From positions 3,177,590 to 3,241,589 of the forward strand of contig JACDOX010000083.1 in the NCBI GenBank assembly GCA_014549065.1: 64,000 nucleotides of DNA, given 5' to 3'. Below the pieces are notes generated by a model. That model made no database searches, had not been told where the DNA came from, and saw only the letters and a program-made list of their open reading frames with translations. The translations under genes and the position numbers were made by a program. This DNA comes from Cardinalis cardinalis. Lineage: Eukaryota; Chordata; Aves; Passeriformes; Cardinalidae. Below are positions 48,976-62,400 of the stretch, in pieces (within the stretch, counting starts at the first letter, position 1; every line of letters starts with the position of its first letter).

Positions 48976-51900
48976 GATGTTTAACACTTTTAAGACTTTA
49001 CCACAAACAGTTAAACCTTTAATAGAGGGGTATAATGTATTAATATGTATACATAAATAATTTCATTCCCAAGATTTTTTACTCTTTTGTATGTATTTTG
49101 AATTGGTATTTTAATATTTCCTTCAGAATCACTGTAGTTATTTGTGGTCTTCATTATTTAGTAACAGCAGGTAATACTCTCTCTATTGGCAATACTTTCT
49201 TGATGCAGTTACTGAATATTTTGGTTACTGACAATGAATGAATTAACATTGTATGTGGTGTATATGTATTTTTTTTTTCGTTTTTTTAAAATTTCATCCT
49301 CCATATTATACCTCCTCCCTTTCCACAGTCTCTGGCTCAAAATGAAGTGTCCTATTTCTGTTGCAAAAAGTAAGATGGAAAATTTACATCTCACACATAG
49401 CAGTCAACACAGTTCATTTCACTTAGAAAAAGATTTAAATGCACTAAAAGAAAATGAAAATCCGGATCATGTGATTCTGATGTGAAAGGGAATAATCCTT
49501 GCTGTTAAAATAACAGTTATTAAAAAATAAAACACACACTGTGTGCACATGCAGAGCAAAATAGGAGTTATATTATTTCAGTATATTATGGATGTCAGAA
49601 TTCTGATTGAATTGGTGCATGAAAGAAATCCTTCTTACAAGATGAAACTTGATTCTATTTGTGTATTTTCCTAATTATTTCACTTTTTTAAATCGTATGT
49701 CCTAATTCTAGGACATCTTGAAAACCATGATCTCAGCACATCATTCTAATTATGTGATCATTTGGCAATTTTTCACAGTAAAAAGTCAGCTGCCTTCACA
49801 GACTAACACATACCTTTGCGCTATTTGTTCTGGAATTATCATGGTTTTCTGGAAGATTAGATTAGTTTAGATCATGTTTCATAACTGTTCTGCGATATCA
49901 TGCTTACTATAGAGAAACCAGCTACTGATTATCACATCCACCACTTTGACTTTGTCTTCGTTTACTGAGCAGTAGATTCAACTGCCTGTCACTCCACATC
50001 ATGACTGTGAATTCCAGAATCTCAACAGGTTCTGCAAATCTTGAGTGCTTGAAGCTCACTGCACTACACTGCCTGCAGATATCAGGGACATGAAGACTTG
50101 TGACACAGATGATTCCTGCCATGGTTTGAAGAAGCTTGTCCACCTCCACACCCTGGTTGAGTGGACACCATCCTACCATGGCCATCCTTACTGACTTGAC
50201 CATATGAACTCTCACTGCCTTTTGTGGATGTCAGAGAGAAAAGCCAGGCATTCAAGACGCTCCTTAATAGTAAGGTAGTTTCTTTCCTTATTCTGTTTCT
50301 CTTGGAGAACTTGTACCTCTACATAACTGAGTGCAGTTGTGTTAGCTGTTTTACCATACCTTGGATATTCAAAGAACATCCCTGTTTTGTGGCTGGAGTT
50401 GTAGCCACGTGTGTTTTTTTCACAAATTGCATACATTTGTGGGCATGTATTTGAAACTGGTTCCCTTTCACCCTGTTTCGTCATTCTTTGGGTCTTTCTT
50501 GTTACCATTGTTCTTCACCATCTGTTTTCCACCCCTTTCTGCTGTTTACTTCTTTACTTGGCTGTGGTTTAGAATCTCTTTCCTCCATTTTCCTAGTGTA
50601 AAACTCTTCCAACAATGCTGGCCTGCCTTTTTAAAAAAGTCCTCTTAGCCCACTTTTCCAGAGCTCTTACATCTCTCTGTGACAGTGCATGATTCTCAAA
50701 GGTGGTGTGATCATAAAAGCCAAAACCTTGATGTTTACACCAGATGTAGCTGAAACCAGCCCTTTAAGAGGTACTATGTGACGGTACTCAGAGTCTTCAT
50801 TTACCTGGGGTAAAAGTCCCTGATTTTCTGATGTGAATTATTCACCTAGTGAGTTATACCACTTCCTGAAGACTTGGATCTGGGGTGCTTGTGGTTCTGT
50901 TGATTATTTTCTAGGCTGGCTTTATTCCTATGGAAAAAATGGCATTAATTTTTAATACGTATTTTCTTTAAAAAGATGCAGAATCTCAGAATGGGTCAAA
51001 CATACTTGTAGGTGAGAATGAGGTCTACCAATGCACCATTAATTGCCTGAAATGGTATTTCTGATAATATTTTCCATTTTTATCCTTGAAAATTCCTCTT
51101 TCAACACAAAACTGAAATGAGCTGAAATGAAAACCCATTTAAATTGTGAATGAAAAGGAGGTGAGCTTTTGGTTCTGCTGCACCTCACATGTTGGCAGAG
51201 GCATTTACAGCTGGAGTTTAAGCAGACAGAAGGTCAGCAAAGTGACAAAAATATTCCTAAAAATTCTACTTAGCTTGTCTACCCAGATTTAAAAATATGT
51301 TTGATTAAAAAAATATATCTAATAATCTAATAGCTTGACAATTTTCACCCAGTGATGATGTAGATTGTATGAAGCATTACTACAAAGAAAAGCATCATTA
51401 TATCACACAGTCTTATTTAAAAATATAAGGTCTGAGGATAAGAGTTGAAGGTGAAACATCTTTCCTAAAAATTGACCAAATTATTAAATATTCTAGCTTT
51501 TGTTCTTCACCTCCAAGTCTGTTATTTGAGTACATCTTCCAAGACGATAAACCTACATATCTGGAAGAAAATTAGTTACTCCATGACAACAGGGTTGATC
51601 TAAAATCAAGGAAATGCTCTTCAATAGAAGCAGATCAGTTATATATTGTTGATTATGAAGTTGGAAAAATTGCGTTTTAATGAAGCTGTTATCATCCACA
51701 TTATATAATGGATGAAGGTGGCATTAAGGATATCTTACCTATGTAGTGTTCTGGGAGTACATCTTTGTGTCAAAAAACCCTGTTGGTGAATCACAGAAGA
51801 AACAAGAAGAATTTATGGAGTGTATAATATGAGCTGAAAGTAAGTATATATGAGTATATTAAAAAACCACAAACCCTCTTCCTTTTTAATAATATTTTCC

Positions 51901-52170
51901 TTAGTATTGCCGGATTTTATGAAGAAAAGAAGCACGAAAACCTGTAAGACTATACTGTCAAAGCAAGGACATCTTGTAATTGTAAATTAAACAACATTTA
52001 TTTGTAATTTTTTCACAGGACTGTTTAATTGGAAGGTGTCTCCAGGTAAAATTAGCTACAAAGGCTCTTTAATTTAGAACATGAAGACATATCATGGTTC
52101 TATGGCCAAAATTTGAAGATTAAGTTTGAATAAGGAAAAAAGTTTAGGCACCATCAATACTAATCCTCTC
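48976..52170. other. Intergenic DNA, nothing recognised
   Basis: No exon or known repeat was recognised. Short open frames (for example 50212-50508 minus and 50361-50648 plus) lack recognisable domains. Confidence 0.55.
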
Positions 52171-52549
52171 TGAGGTACCATGTCCGTGTGTTACCCATGC
52201 CAGAGCAAGCTAGGGCAAGGAGACCCCTGATGGACCAAAGGGACATGAGACCCTGGCCAAGGGTAAAAGAAGATTTTAGACACACATCCTCACTGCCTGT
52301 GCTGCCTGCCACCTAAGCTGCAGGCATAACCTGCAGACAAATTGCAGAAAGCTTTATAAATGGAGGAGAGAAATGTTTCTGATCATGGTTTACCTTCCAC
52401 AGTTACTGAGTCAATGAGTGGAGGTTTGCATTGGCTCTCAGTATGTAAAATAAATTCTCCAATTCAACCTGCAACTGATGATAGAAGACACCCGTTCAAA
52501 TTCACAACTTATTCTGAGATTGTTACAGGTAGGATTCTGTGAGGTACCA
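52171..52549. repeat. Segment bounded by 10-bp direct repeats, possible LTR relic
   Basis: TGAGGTACCA occurs at 52171-52180 and again at 52540-52549, bounding 359 bp. The interior has a TATAAA near 52354-52359 and an AATAAA near 52448-52453 on the plus strand, in the order and spacing of a retroviral LTR. The ends do not show clean TG...CA termini, so this may be coincidence. Confidence 0.3.
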
Positions 52550-52982
52550 GAGTTATTGTCTGCTTTTGAGAAGTTGAAAAATTGTAAAGTCTCTTATCAT
52601 ATCAAGCAGTCAATTTTTCTGTTCAGGTCACCCTTTGTCTCTTTCTGATTGGTCAGGAAAACATCCTGTCAAAAACCTCAATCAAAGTTGAAGTGTCTTG
52701 TATGAAGGATTTCCACCTCCACATAACACTAATTTTCCACTTTAAAAAGTCTATTATAAAAGTATTCTGAAGTAGGTGTAATCATAGGCACAACTCTGGA
52801 TAACAGGACCAAAGGCTCCTGTGATGAAACATGGCTAAAAGACAAAAAGAAGAGATTAATCTTAACTGACACATGTCAAATAAAAAATGTCTTATAAAAG
52901 GCCATGGTACTGAAAACCCGTTGTCTTTAAACATGATTGTCACCACCGTAGAGAAATTTTCAGTTGTAGGACAAAGAGAATA

Positions 52983-53100
52983 GAAAAAAAAGGGAAAGGG
53001 AAAGAGAAAAGAGAAAAAAAAAGAGAGAGAAAAAAGAACAGAGAAAAATGAGATAAAGAGGAAAGAAAGGAAGAAAGGAAGAAAGGAAGAAAGGAAGAAA

Positions 53101-53174
<74 letters not shown>

Positions 53175-53215
53175 GAAAGAACCAAGGAAGGAGGAAAGAA
53201 TGAACTATGAAAGGA
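52983..53215 (+). repeat. Homopurine tract with (GAAA)n/(GGAA)n microsatellite
   Basis: About 230 bp of nearly pure A/G on the plus strand. The core at 53061-53180 is GGAAGAAA units giving way to over 15 GAAA units. It is a length-unstable simple repeat with potential to form triplex DNA. The long S/F/L-rich minus-strand frames here are artefacts of this repeat. Confidence 0.95.
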
Positions 53216-55424
53216 GATACGTAAGCTGCAGCTGGTAAACAGCAGTGAAAGGTCTCCGATGATGACATTAGCAGACCAGTTTGCTGAGTGACTGATCAAG
53301 TGACATGAACTAACCCAGAACCACACTGTGAAACTATATAATGGGTTAGTATGTGGATAAAGAGCACACTGTGCTTATCTCAAATCATAAGGAGATCATC
53401 AGTTTAAGAAAATGAAGTTCTGCTTTTATACAATTGTAAGTGAATAAAAGATACAACTTCATACAATAAAGATATTCTGTAACAGAAAATAAAACCAACT
53501 ATTTGGGAAAATTAAAAATGAGAGCCAAATAGCCTTCTTTACTAGGTCTGCTATGGCATCACAAAGCTTACAATTTTATGAATGTTGCTTATGCATAAAG
53601 TATTTAAATTTTTTATACATAATTTTTATAATGAAAATAATTTACCTTCTATTTTGAATAAATTCTGAGCTTGATATAAACATAATTTATTTAAATTATT
53701 GTTATTTTAATAGAAATTTAAGAGAAAAATGCCGAACAAATGGAAGGTTGTCAATATGTAAAAACACGTTGTAAAAAAAAAATAGAACCTGAAAGTATTT
53801 GGATTTTTTAGGTCAATTATTGACAACCAAATTTAAAAATAAGCAAAATCTTGGATTATATGTGTACTTCTGGATCCTTAAGTGCAAGGCAGCAGGCAAA
53901 CTTGCCAATAGGTATTGGTAAATCATGTGAAATGTTATTCCACCAAATTTTTTCTTGAAGTTTTGCTTCCTGTTAAGAGGTTCTTATGTGTGTGTTAGTC
54001 CTATGGAGAGGAATGATGGGTTTGTTATTTTTCAGCGTCACTCTTGTGGTCTTTTATGTTGTCTTTTAAAAAAATATTTTTAGTATGGGTATTGCTTTTT
54101 CCTTTTTTTTTTAATTTCTTACAAGGTTCCTATTCTGAGCAAGAACACATTGTATGCAAAGAAGTCTACAAGAGAGACTAAGCTCCTTATGGCTTTGCAA
54201 GTTTACATGAGATTTACAGTTTGAATTGGTACTTTGTTTTCTGGCATCTATAGATTGAAAGAATGTAAAAGAAGTAATCTTCAAATATGACCATTAAGTT
54301 TTCTCTGTTGGTAGCTTCTTTTCATTTTATGAACAGAATAACAAAGACTAGGCTCTGATCTTAGCTCTGAAAATAGGTGATTTTTCAGTTCATGCTGCAC
54401 CAACATGACTGCAACCTGCATGGTCAAGGCAATGACACTCTGTGGGTTACCTACTAGCAAACCATAGCATTCAGAAAATGGCAATTGCACGCAAAAGCCT
54501 TTTATAGATTATTCAGTCCGGTGGCTTTGAAGTTGTATGGTGGGAATAGTCTCAGGATTGTCCCTGGACGCAGCAGCAGTGACTCTCATGGCCTCTACAG
54601 CCTTCTTGAAAGAGAAGCAGACAATAATGCAGCAAACTTCATAAATTATTTATCCATCTTCCATCCTCTTCTTTTCCCTATATATATCTCTAAAGATTTT
54701 TCTTTTCATTACATAAAACTATTTGGATTCAACTGAGCTAAAGCCCAAAATCTCCCATGTGTGGTATTAGGAATGCTGGGTCTCTTTGCTTCCATCATAA
54801 GATGACCAAACATGGAAATTAAAGCAAAGCAAACATTCCTCCCTCCTCCTGCCCCTGGTGGAAAGGGGAGGATGAAGGTGAAGATTCTGAAAATGTGCTA
54901 AAACCTGGTGCCTGATGATTGTTTATCTCTCTTTGCTCTCTTCGTTATCGGCAACTCTTATACTGAGGTTGTGTCATCTGGTCTCCAGCAGCTGCAGGAC
55001 GGGATGCTAGTGACAGCAAGTTTCAGGCAGTACAGAAAGAGGGTGACCTCTGCTGGAGGAGTCACCCCTGGCAGAATCGTGCTGCTCTGCTCCTGAGCAT
55101 AGTCAAATTGTCTGCCTCAATAGGAAGGAGTTCAAAACACAAGGATGGAAAGGAGCAGCAGCCATATGAGGGAGTGATGAACAAGGTCAGCAAGAAAAGG
55201 TCCTGGGCTTGTGTGAAAAAAGGAAATACATAGTCAGCAAAGCAGAGCTTAAGCAAAGTATATCTCGATATTTACATGGAAGCAAGTGACTAATAGCATC
55301 ATTACCAGGGAAACCCACAGAGCCTCTCTGTAAATCAGCATGCTGAGATGCCTTTTTGAAGGTCCTGTACGTGGCTGAAACACTGAGAATAAACATGAGG
55401 TGTTAGAGATTTGTGTGGAGTTAC
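53216..55424. other. Intergenic DNA, nothing recognised
   Basis: AT-rich sequence changing to a more GC-balanced stretch from about 54480. Part of 54900-55424 could be 5' CR1 sequence, but I could not align it with confidence. Confidence 0.5.
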
Positions 55425-55880
55425 AGGGCTATGACTTTGTTGGGACCACAGAAATGTGATGGGATTACAACCATTACTGGAGTACTATAATGTATGCATA
55501 CAGGGATTTTAGAAAGAACTTCCTAGAAACACAAGGATGGGCAATTTTCCTTTATGTGAGAGAGCAGCTGGAGTGCAAGGAGCACTGTCTGGGGATGGAT
55601 GATGAGTAAATGAGAACTTTTGGGTAAGGAAAAAGGAGTGGAAGAGTACATTATACATGGGGATGTCTGCCACAGACCTCGTGTTCAGGAACTAAAATAG
55701 ATGAGACCTTCTTCAGATAGCTGGAAGCAGTTTCACATTCACAGGCCCTGATCCTCTCTGGGGATTGAACCAGATGAGTATCTGTTGGATGGACAGCACA
55801 ACAGACCGAAAGCAAGCCGGGAGCCTTCTGGAAAGAACCGATGACAACCTCCCGAGCCAAGTGATAGGGAATATGAAGAG
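55425..55880 (+). mobile_element. CR1 LINE ORF2 fragment (endonuclease region)
   Basis: Sense CR1: an AGGGCTATGACTTTGTTGGG block, then TTATGTGAGAGAGCAGCTGG, a GGGGATGGATGATGAG block, a CTGCCACAGACC block and TCACAGGCCCTGATCCTC. These match the endonuclease part of CR1 ORF2 in order. The frame is disrupted and the 3' part is absent. Confidence 0.78.
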
Positions 55881-56934
55881 AAGGTTTATTCTTTAGGACT
55901 GTGTAGTCACAAAAGAGGAGAGTCTTGTTAACCCCTTCACAAATAGAGAAACCCTTCTTCTATCTGTATCTCATATTTTTTTTGACATCTATCTCTGCCT
56001 TCTATTAAATAATTAGCTACTTTATCTTTGGATGTAACCATATTTTTTCTGTTAAATGTGCAGAATTTTGGAAACAAACCAGCATCTCATGTGTGTGCCA
56101 CAGAGTGCTTTTCCATCCTCATGACAACTTTACTTGACAAGTAAAGACAAGTAAAGACAAACTAAGGACAATTAAAACCAGATTGTATATTGTCTAAATA
56201 TTTCAGGGTCTGCTTTATTTTGTCACTGTGTTTAGCATGCCCCTTTGTTTACGCTAATACAGAAACAGACTACATATTTTTGTGTCATTATATTTAAACA
56301 GAGAAAAAAACAGATGCAATTACTGTTCACACTGAAATGCACACATGTTAATTTTGTGTCATAGTTAATGTTTTTCTACTCGAATTCCTTCACCAGCCTC
56401 TATGTGGTGCTACACATACAAAACTCTTTTCCATCAGTCCTGTTAAGGAAACAAGTTTATGCGTCGAGCTGTACTCCATTTCAGGTCTACAAGAGATAAA
56501 AGTTTATTTGGGAATAGAAAAATACCTAACAGGATAAAAACTGAAGAGTTCAACTAAATTACGATATCTAAATGAAAAACAGACGAACTTTCTCTGGCCT
56601 GATAGCATCTAATTACTGAGTGCAGTTTCTCAGGAAACAAAAATACCGGATGTTGAATAGCTCTTTTGTTTAGTGGAGAAACAGATCAACAGATCAACAA
56701 GGAGAGATGTTGAATAAAAACCTAGGCTGAGCAAATCCTTTGCAAAGGACACTATCATATTGGAAAATGGATTTGAGACAATGCAAAAAGAAAGGGTTCA
56801 GTGTAGACGAAAAACAATAAAATAAATAAAGAGTTTCATGGTCAAGGTGCAAGAATTTAAGACATTACTGAAAATTGCCAGTTTTAAAATTCCTAGGTAT
56901 CATATGATAATTCAGGAAAGGGATACTCCCTTGC
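55881..56934. other. Intergenic DNA, nothing recognised
   Basis: About 1 kb of AT-rich sequence between two CR1 fragments. A small tandem GACAAGTAAA duplication lies near 56136-56158. Confidence 0.6.
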
Positions 56935-57670
56935 TTTCTGGGTTATCCACAATCTTCTAGGAGCTTTCTCTTCTCTAGGCTCTACCTCTCTAGTTGCCTC
57001 AGCCTGTCTTCATACGAGAGGGGCTCCAGCCCTCTGATCATCTTCTAGAGGGCTTCAGTATAGGTAATTCCTCTGCTGGGACCCCAGAGTTGATGCAGCA
57101 CTGTCAGTGTGGTCTCAGCAGAGCAGAGCAGAGGGTCAGAATCCCATCCCAGGCCCTGCTGCCCACGCTCCTTTGGATGCAGCCCAAGACACATTTGGCT
57201 TTCTGGGCTGGGAGTGCCCATGGCTGGATCATGTCCAGCCTCTTCTCCTCCAGCACCCCCAAGTCCTTCTTGGCAGGACTGCTCTTAATCCATTCATCCT
57301 GCAGCCTGTGTTGATACTGGGGATGGCCCTGATCCAGGTCAGCACCTTGCAATTTTCTTGGCTTGGAACCTCATAAAGTTCCCATGGGCCTGCTTCTGGA
57401 GTTTGTCAAGGTCCCTTTGCATGGCATCCTATCCTTGAGGCTTCTCAACTGCACCACTCATCTTGGTGTCCACTGTGATCTTGCTGTGGGTGCATTCAAT
57501 CTCTTTGCATATGTCATTGATGAAGATATTAAATAATACAGGTTTCAATACAGACCTGTGAGGGACATCACTTGTCACTGATCCACATCTGTACATTGAG
57601 CCATTGAGCTCTGTATGCCACCACCCAACCAAACCCTCATCCACTGAACAGTCCACCCATCAAACACTTA
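56935..57670 (-). mobile_element. CR1 LINE ORF2 fragment (antisense)
   Basis: The plus strand is antisense CR1 throughout: GTCTCAGCAGAGCAGAGCAG, then a TTTGGATGCAGCCCAAGACAC-like block, ACTTGTCACTGATCCACATC and a CCACCCAACCAAACCCTC block. The order matches ORF2 from the RT-thumb region toward the C-terminus. Several minus-strand frames of 75-82 codons are its remnants. Confidence 0.9.
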
Positions 57671-57949
57671 TCTCTCTGATTTAGAGATACACTGGAGAGG
57701 GAAGATGATCTGTCAATAAAGAGAATATAAGAAACTTAGTAGACTGTCCCTTTAGTACATGTCCTTCATGCAATGCAGCCTCTTTTTCCTCCTTTTTTGT
57801 TCTGTGATCATCATGGTTTACCTATATTCCAGGTTCTCAGCCTTACTCCTATGTTGTTTGTGTCTTTTATTGTCTTGAAGGCTCTACCTTGTCATCAGAG
57901 AGAAACTGAGGATGGCTTGCTTTGTTGGTGGGGGCGCATCACTTTTTAA

Positions 57950-59490
57950 AATTTGTAGCAAATAATTCAGCCTCTTGATGAGGCTCTACAAGTTTGTGTG
58001 GTTTTATCATACAGAATGTGAGGATGAAAAGCTTGCAACAGAGTCTAGCCTAGACAGATCATGCTCTAAAATTGGTTTTGCATGAGGCGTTTCATACCTT
58101 TGATAAGTGTTTACATGGTGTTTGCATTTCCAGTAAATCCAGTTCTCCTTTTCCTCCTGCTAAACTGATACTGGAGCATCAATTTTCCTGGATGGAAAAG
58201 CCTCCTAGCTGTTGTTTAGGTCACAGTTCCTGTATCCAAGCTTCTAATGTACAGGTAGGTTGACCACCCTGCTTCTTCATGTCATCCCTCAGTCACACAG
58301 GAAGAATCAGGGAATAACACACAGTATATGTCATCAGTAGCCTCTCCCTTGAGTAGAGAAAACTGACTCTCTATAGTTGAGACCTTGACTAATGTTAGTG
58401 GAGAACACCTCTCTTTGAACTGCTCAGACAACATTTGGATCAGTTTCTCTACAGTCAAGGTGCAAGGTCATTTTAAGGAAGTGAGATTCTCCTCATATTC
58501 TTGGAGTTGTTTGACCAATCTATCCATACATTCTGTGTCTATCCAGCTCATTCTTAGCAGTCTGTTGGCATATGACACCACCAAAGTTCTTATAAACTTT
58601 TGCCACATAGCCCAGACTTTGTCCAGGCTTTTGGATACCTGGTGGTCATTGGGAGAATTATAGAGCACCTCCTCTTCGAGTAATTCCCTCAGGTACTGGA
58701 TACCTTCCTCAATATTAGTTAATTTACTTTAGGAATTTGCAGGATCTTCCTTGGAGGGATACCTGTCCTTTGCACTTTACAAATAGCTGGGAAGTCATTC
58801 TCTTTTCTCAATCTCTTTGTCAATGTCTTTATCCCTAGGAAGGGATTCTAGCTGCCAGGGTTTTCTACCCTTTAATTCTTGACTGTTGACCCCAAAATCA
58901 CAGCTTTGGAATAGTCAGCTCAGAATTTGCTTGCCTAGTTCACAGCTTAAATATTTTCTCATGCTTCCAAACTCACTTAAGAGCAGGGATTGGGTGATTC
59001 TTTACTTAATATTTCAGTTACTTCTTCCTCCTCTTCTTGCGACTTCTCTGCTGCAGAACTGTGTCTTGTTAAATCTGCTGCCTCTTCAAAGAAGCCTCTT
59101 CACCCCTTATTAAACAAGCTGACCTCGCTTGTGTTGTTTCTTTTTAATTATAGGTATAACTGATAGAGTGGAGGACTGGGTCTCTGGTTTAGCCACAGTG
59201 TCTGTTGAAATTTTTCAGATTCAGAGACCTTCATTCTTGAAGGCGCTGAAGAGTATTGATCAATGTTTGGTAGGTGCTGGTCAGGCCTCAGCACAGTGCT
59301 TCTTTGAAACCGCCAGGGCATCTCTTTTCAAACGTTTTATGTCAGGATTCTGCCCTTGTTCAGGAATGAAGATCCAAATAACTGGGGGGGGGGGGAATCT
59401 TTCCAGATACCTGCTCATATTCTCTGAGATATCCTCCCACCCATACCCACACTGCCAGGGGGGGTAGGTCATATTCCTAAGTAGCATGTT
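57950..59490 (-). pseudogene. Possible degenerate LTR-retrotransposon gag-like region
   Basis: Minus-strand open stretches at 59281-59487 and 58468-58668 have protein-like composition: one with an aromatic, proline-rich WEDISENMSRYLERFPPPP segment, the other a helical, leucine- and arginine-rich segment. Sequence between them also translates plausibly with a PPLY motif near 59160. This resembles decayed retroviral gag, but I cannot name a family and no LTR, knuckle or RT was identified. A run of 12 G at 59384-59395 lies within it. Confidence 0.3.
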
Positions 59491-62400
59491 AACCTTTAAA
59501 AATACAAACCAACATTACTAAGAAATGCCAATAAAAGTATTTTGACTACCCAAGGATTTTCTGGATGTTGAGAATTTATTGTAATGAGTGTTGTTAATTC
59601 TATTCATCAGATGATCCTTGAAATACAGGAATGACTTCAATATAGAGCCAAAATATCAAGTAAACTCAAAACCAGAGTTTTAGAAATGAATCTCCCAGGC
59701 ATAGCATCACTAGGCTCCATAGTGCACAGGAAACTTCAAATGAAAGTCTTTTTATATATATTAAAAAAAAAAAAAAAAGTACAACAAACCAGACAGGCTA
59801 ATATCAAGAACAGATGAATCAATGTCATTACAAACAAGTATTTACAGATATAAATCCCCTCTCACTCACTCTAGTAAAATCTGATATTATTTCAAACCCT
59901 CTGTGCCCTATTTCAAACCCTTTGTGCCACATATTTGGGCACCAAAATATGTGCAGTTTAATCCTGGCTGACAGCTAAGCACCACAGAGCTACTCACTCA
60001 CTCCTCCCCACCCCAGCAGGATAAGGGGAATAACTGGAAGGGTAAAAGTGAGAAATGAAGTCATAAGTTTAGGCAACTACACCTAATTAAAAAATAAATT
60101 TTAAATACACACATGGAATTTATGTCCTAGACCTACAATCTAAAAGGCCAAGTATAACAGAGTAGATGGATAGATAAATGGAATGAAGACGACTTAATAT
60201 GAACATGAATTGCAATATGCCAAATATAAGACGACAAATAAAACTCTCCTTAGGAACATAAATGCCACAAATATTCATGTGCCATGCAAGTATACAAAAT
60301 AGGGTATGAAAATTAGTGTCTCTTGATACCAAGAAAAATACGTCTGACAGATAACTGAAGGGCCTAGAATAGCAGTTTAGAATGAAATGTATTTGCTCTT
60401 TAAAGAAATGTGTAATAGAAGTTAAAAACTACACAAAACAAAAAGTCAGATCTTGACACTGTGGCACATCACCCATCTTGAAAGCTGTGCAGTACAGAAT
60501 AAATTATCTAGAATTATTTTAGTACTCTGTGGGTTGGTAGTCATCTAAGATACTAATATATCTAATATTGTTCATGGGGATATTACAATGTTTTATTATT
60601 TACTGCCTATAAATTTCATTAAAGACTTGTAGCAAGAAGATATGACAGAAATAAAAAAGTACTATTTTAACATGAGTTAGACTTTTGTGTACCATGCAGG
60701 TTTACTGCGTAGAATTTTTAATATATGTATGATTTCTTATTGCTGTGAATCCAGAATGTATTTTACAATCAACAAACCCATTTACATCACAGTAATTAAA
60801 TAAATATATGTTGTATTCAGTGTTACACTGAATTACTTTCAATTTTATGTTACAGTATTGTCTTTGATTCTCTGGCTTTCAATGAAGACAGCTATAGCAT
60901 AAAAAAAAGAGCCAAGATGTTCTTTTTCTTAGATTTTTTTTTGGGCAGTTTAAGATAATATTATTTTATAATACTCAGGACTTAAGTCCTTATCACCAAC
61001 AAGAAAATAATACACCTTTGATTATATATCACTATAGAGCTGCAACTGTTTCCTAGAGTTAAAGTACTTATTTTCAATATTTAGATTAAAATTGAGCAGA
61101 AGCACCAACAAATTGCTCCAACATAAAGGGTATAAAAAATACAAATTTAATTCTTAGTACAGGTTTGTTGTGATCATTTAAGGTGCACCAGAACATGAAA
61201 TGTACAAATGCTTAATTTGACTTCAAATTTGTTTTAAGTTTTTAATAACAAACTCTAAAGAAAGCTGTTAATGTCCATTTCTTGTCAAATGGAGTTTTCT
61301 GGAGTTTCACACCTTACAGTGGTTAAAGGAATTGCGTATGCTTCATTTACAGCTAGCATTTCAGAGGCGACAAATTCTAACCACATTTTCCTCATCTCAA
61401 AGTATGCATTATAATTCCAAAGAGAAAACCTATGTTTTCAATGAAAGTCTACTTCTAAGCAACCACCAACAGATAGTGGAGAAAGAAATAAAATAAAGGG
61501 TATGCAAAATTTTGTTTCAAATGAAAGATTTAAGCTTTTCATGATTTTATTTCTATGATTTTTTTATTCTTATATATTCCATCCAACAACTCTCTGGCAC
61601 CTACCAAAATTTCCTCCATGCATATGCATTCCTTTCTTTTAACCAGGGATTTTTTTCTTTAGTTTCAGAGTGCCCTGAATTCACAATTTCTGTTTGGGGG
61701 ACTTTTGAAAGGTAAGACATAGAAAAATATAAAGAAAAAACAAAAAAATTACCCAACAAAAAGAAAAATATACAGGCATTCCTAAAATAATTTTGTGTAA
61801 ACTTTACCACTGTATACCACATCTAAAATCCTTCTCAAAAATAAATACAGAATACCTTTAAAACTATTTCTATTGGAATATTTCTAATTTCATGCTCCTC
61901 TTCTCACAAAAATGTCTCAGAATAGAATAAAAATTGATGTTGTAAAATCAGCACTGAAATGGTACAGGGCACCTGAAATGAAAGAGTACACAACACCTCC
62001 CAAAGAGAATGACCAGCAACAATCCATCAATCAATTAACAACTGATTTGCTCAAGCAAATTTGCTCAATTAATTTTCATCAGTTCATGCCCTTGACTGTA
62101 CATGATCTATCTGCAATCAAGCAAAGGAATTTAAGTGGTGGGAGGATGTTAAAACTTCAGCAGCAAGATTAGATGCAGCAAGGAATAGGAGAGGAAGTGG
62201 ACTCCAGGCACCTACTATGAACAGTCCTTAACAAACTCCAGAAAACTAGTAGAAAAGCTAAGACCCTTAAGAAATCAGGCACTTTCACAGTGCTGCACAG
62301 ACCAGCAGAAACACTTCATGAAGAAAACACTTAATGTTGAGAAAAATATCCTCTCTTCAACTTAAAAGACATACAACACAATCTACAACACTTAGGGGAT

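Noticed and set aside
52940..53326. Long minus-strand frames (102-128 codons) rich in S, F and L
   Set aside because: They are translations of the GAAA/GGAA repeat, which lacks stops on the complementary strand. There is no protein signal.
61912..62172. Plus-strand 86-codon frame with a plausible amino-acid mix
   Set aside because: No recognisable motif, no splice context and no homologous neighbour. Its length is within chance for this amount of DNA.
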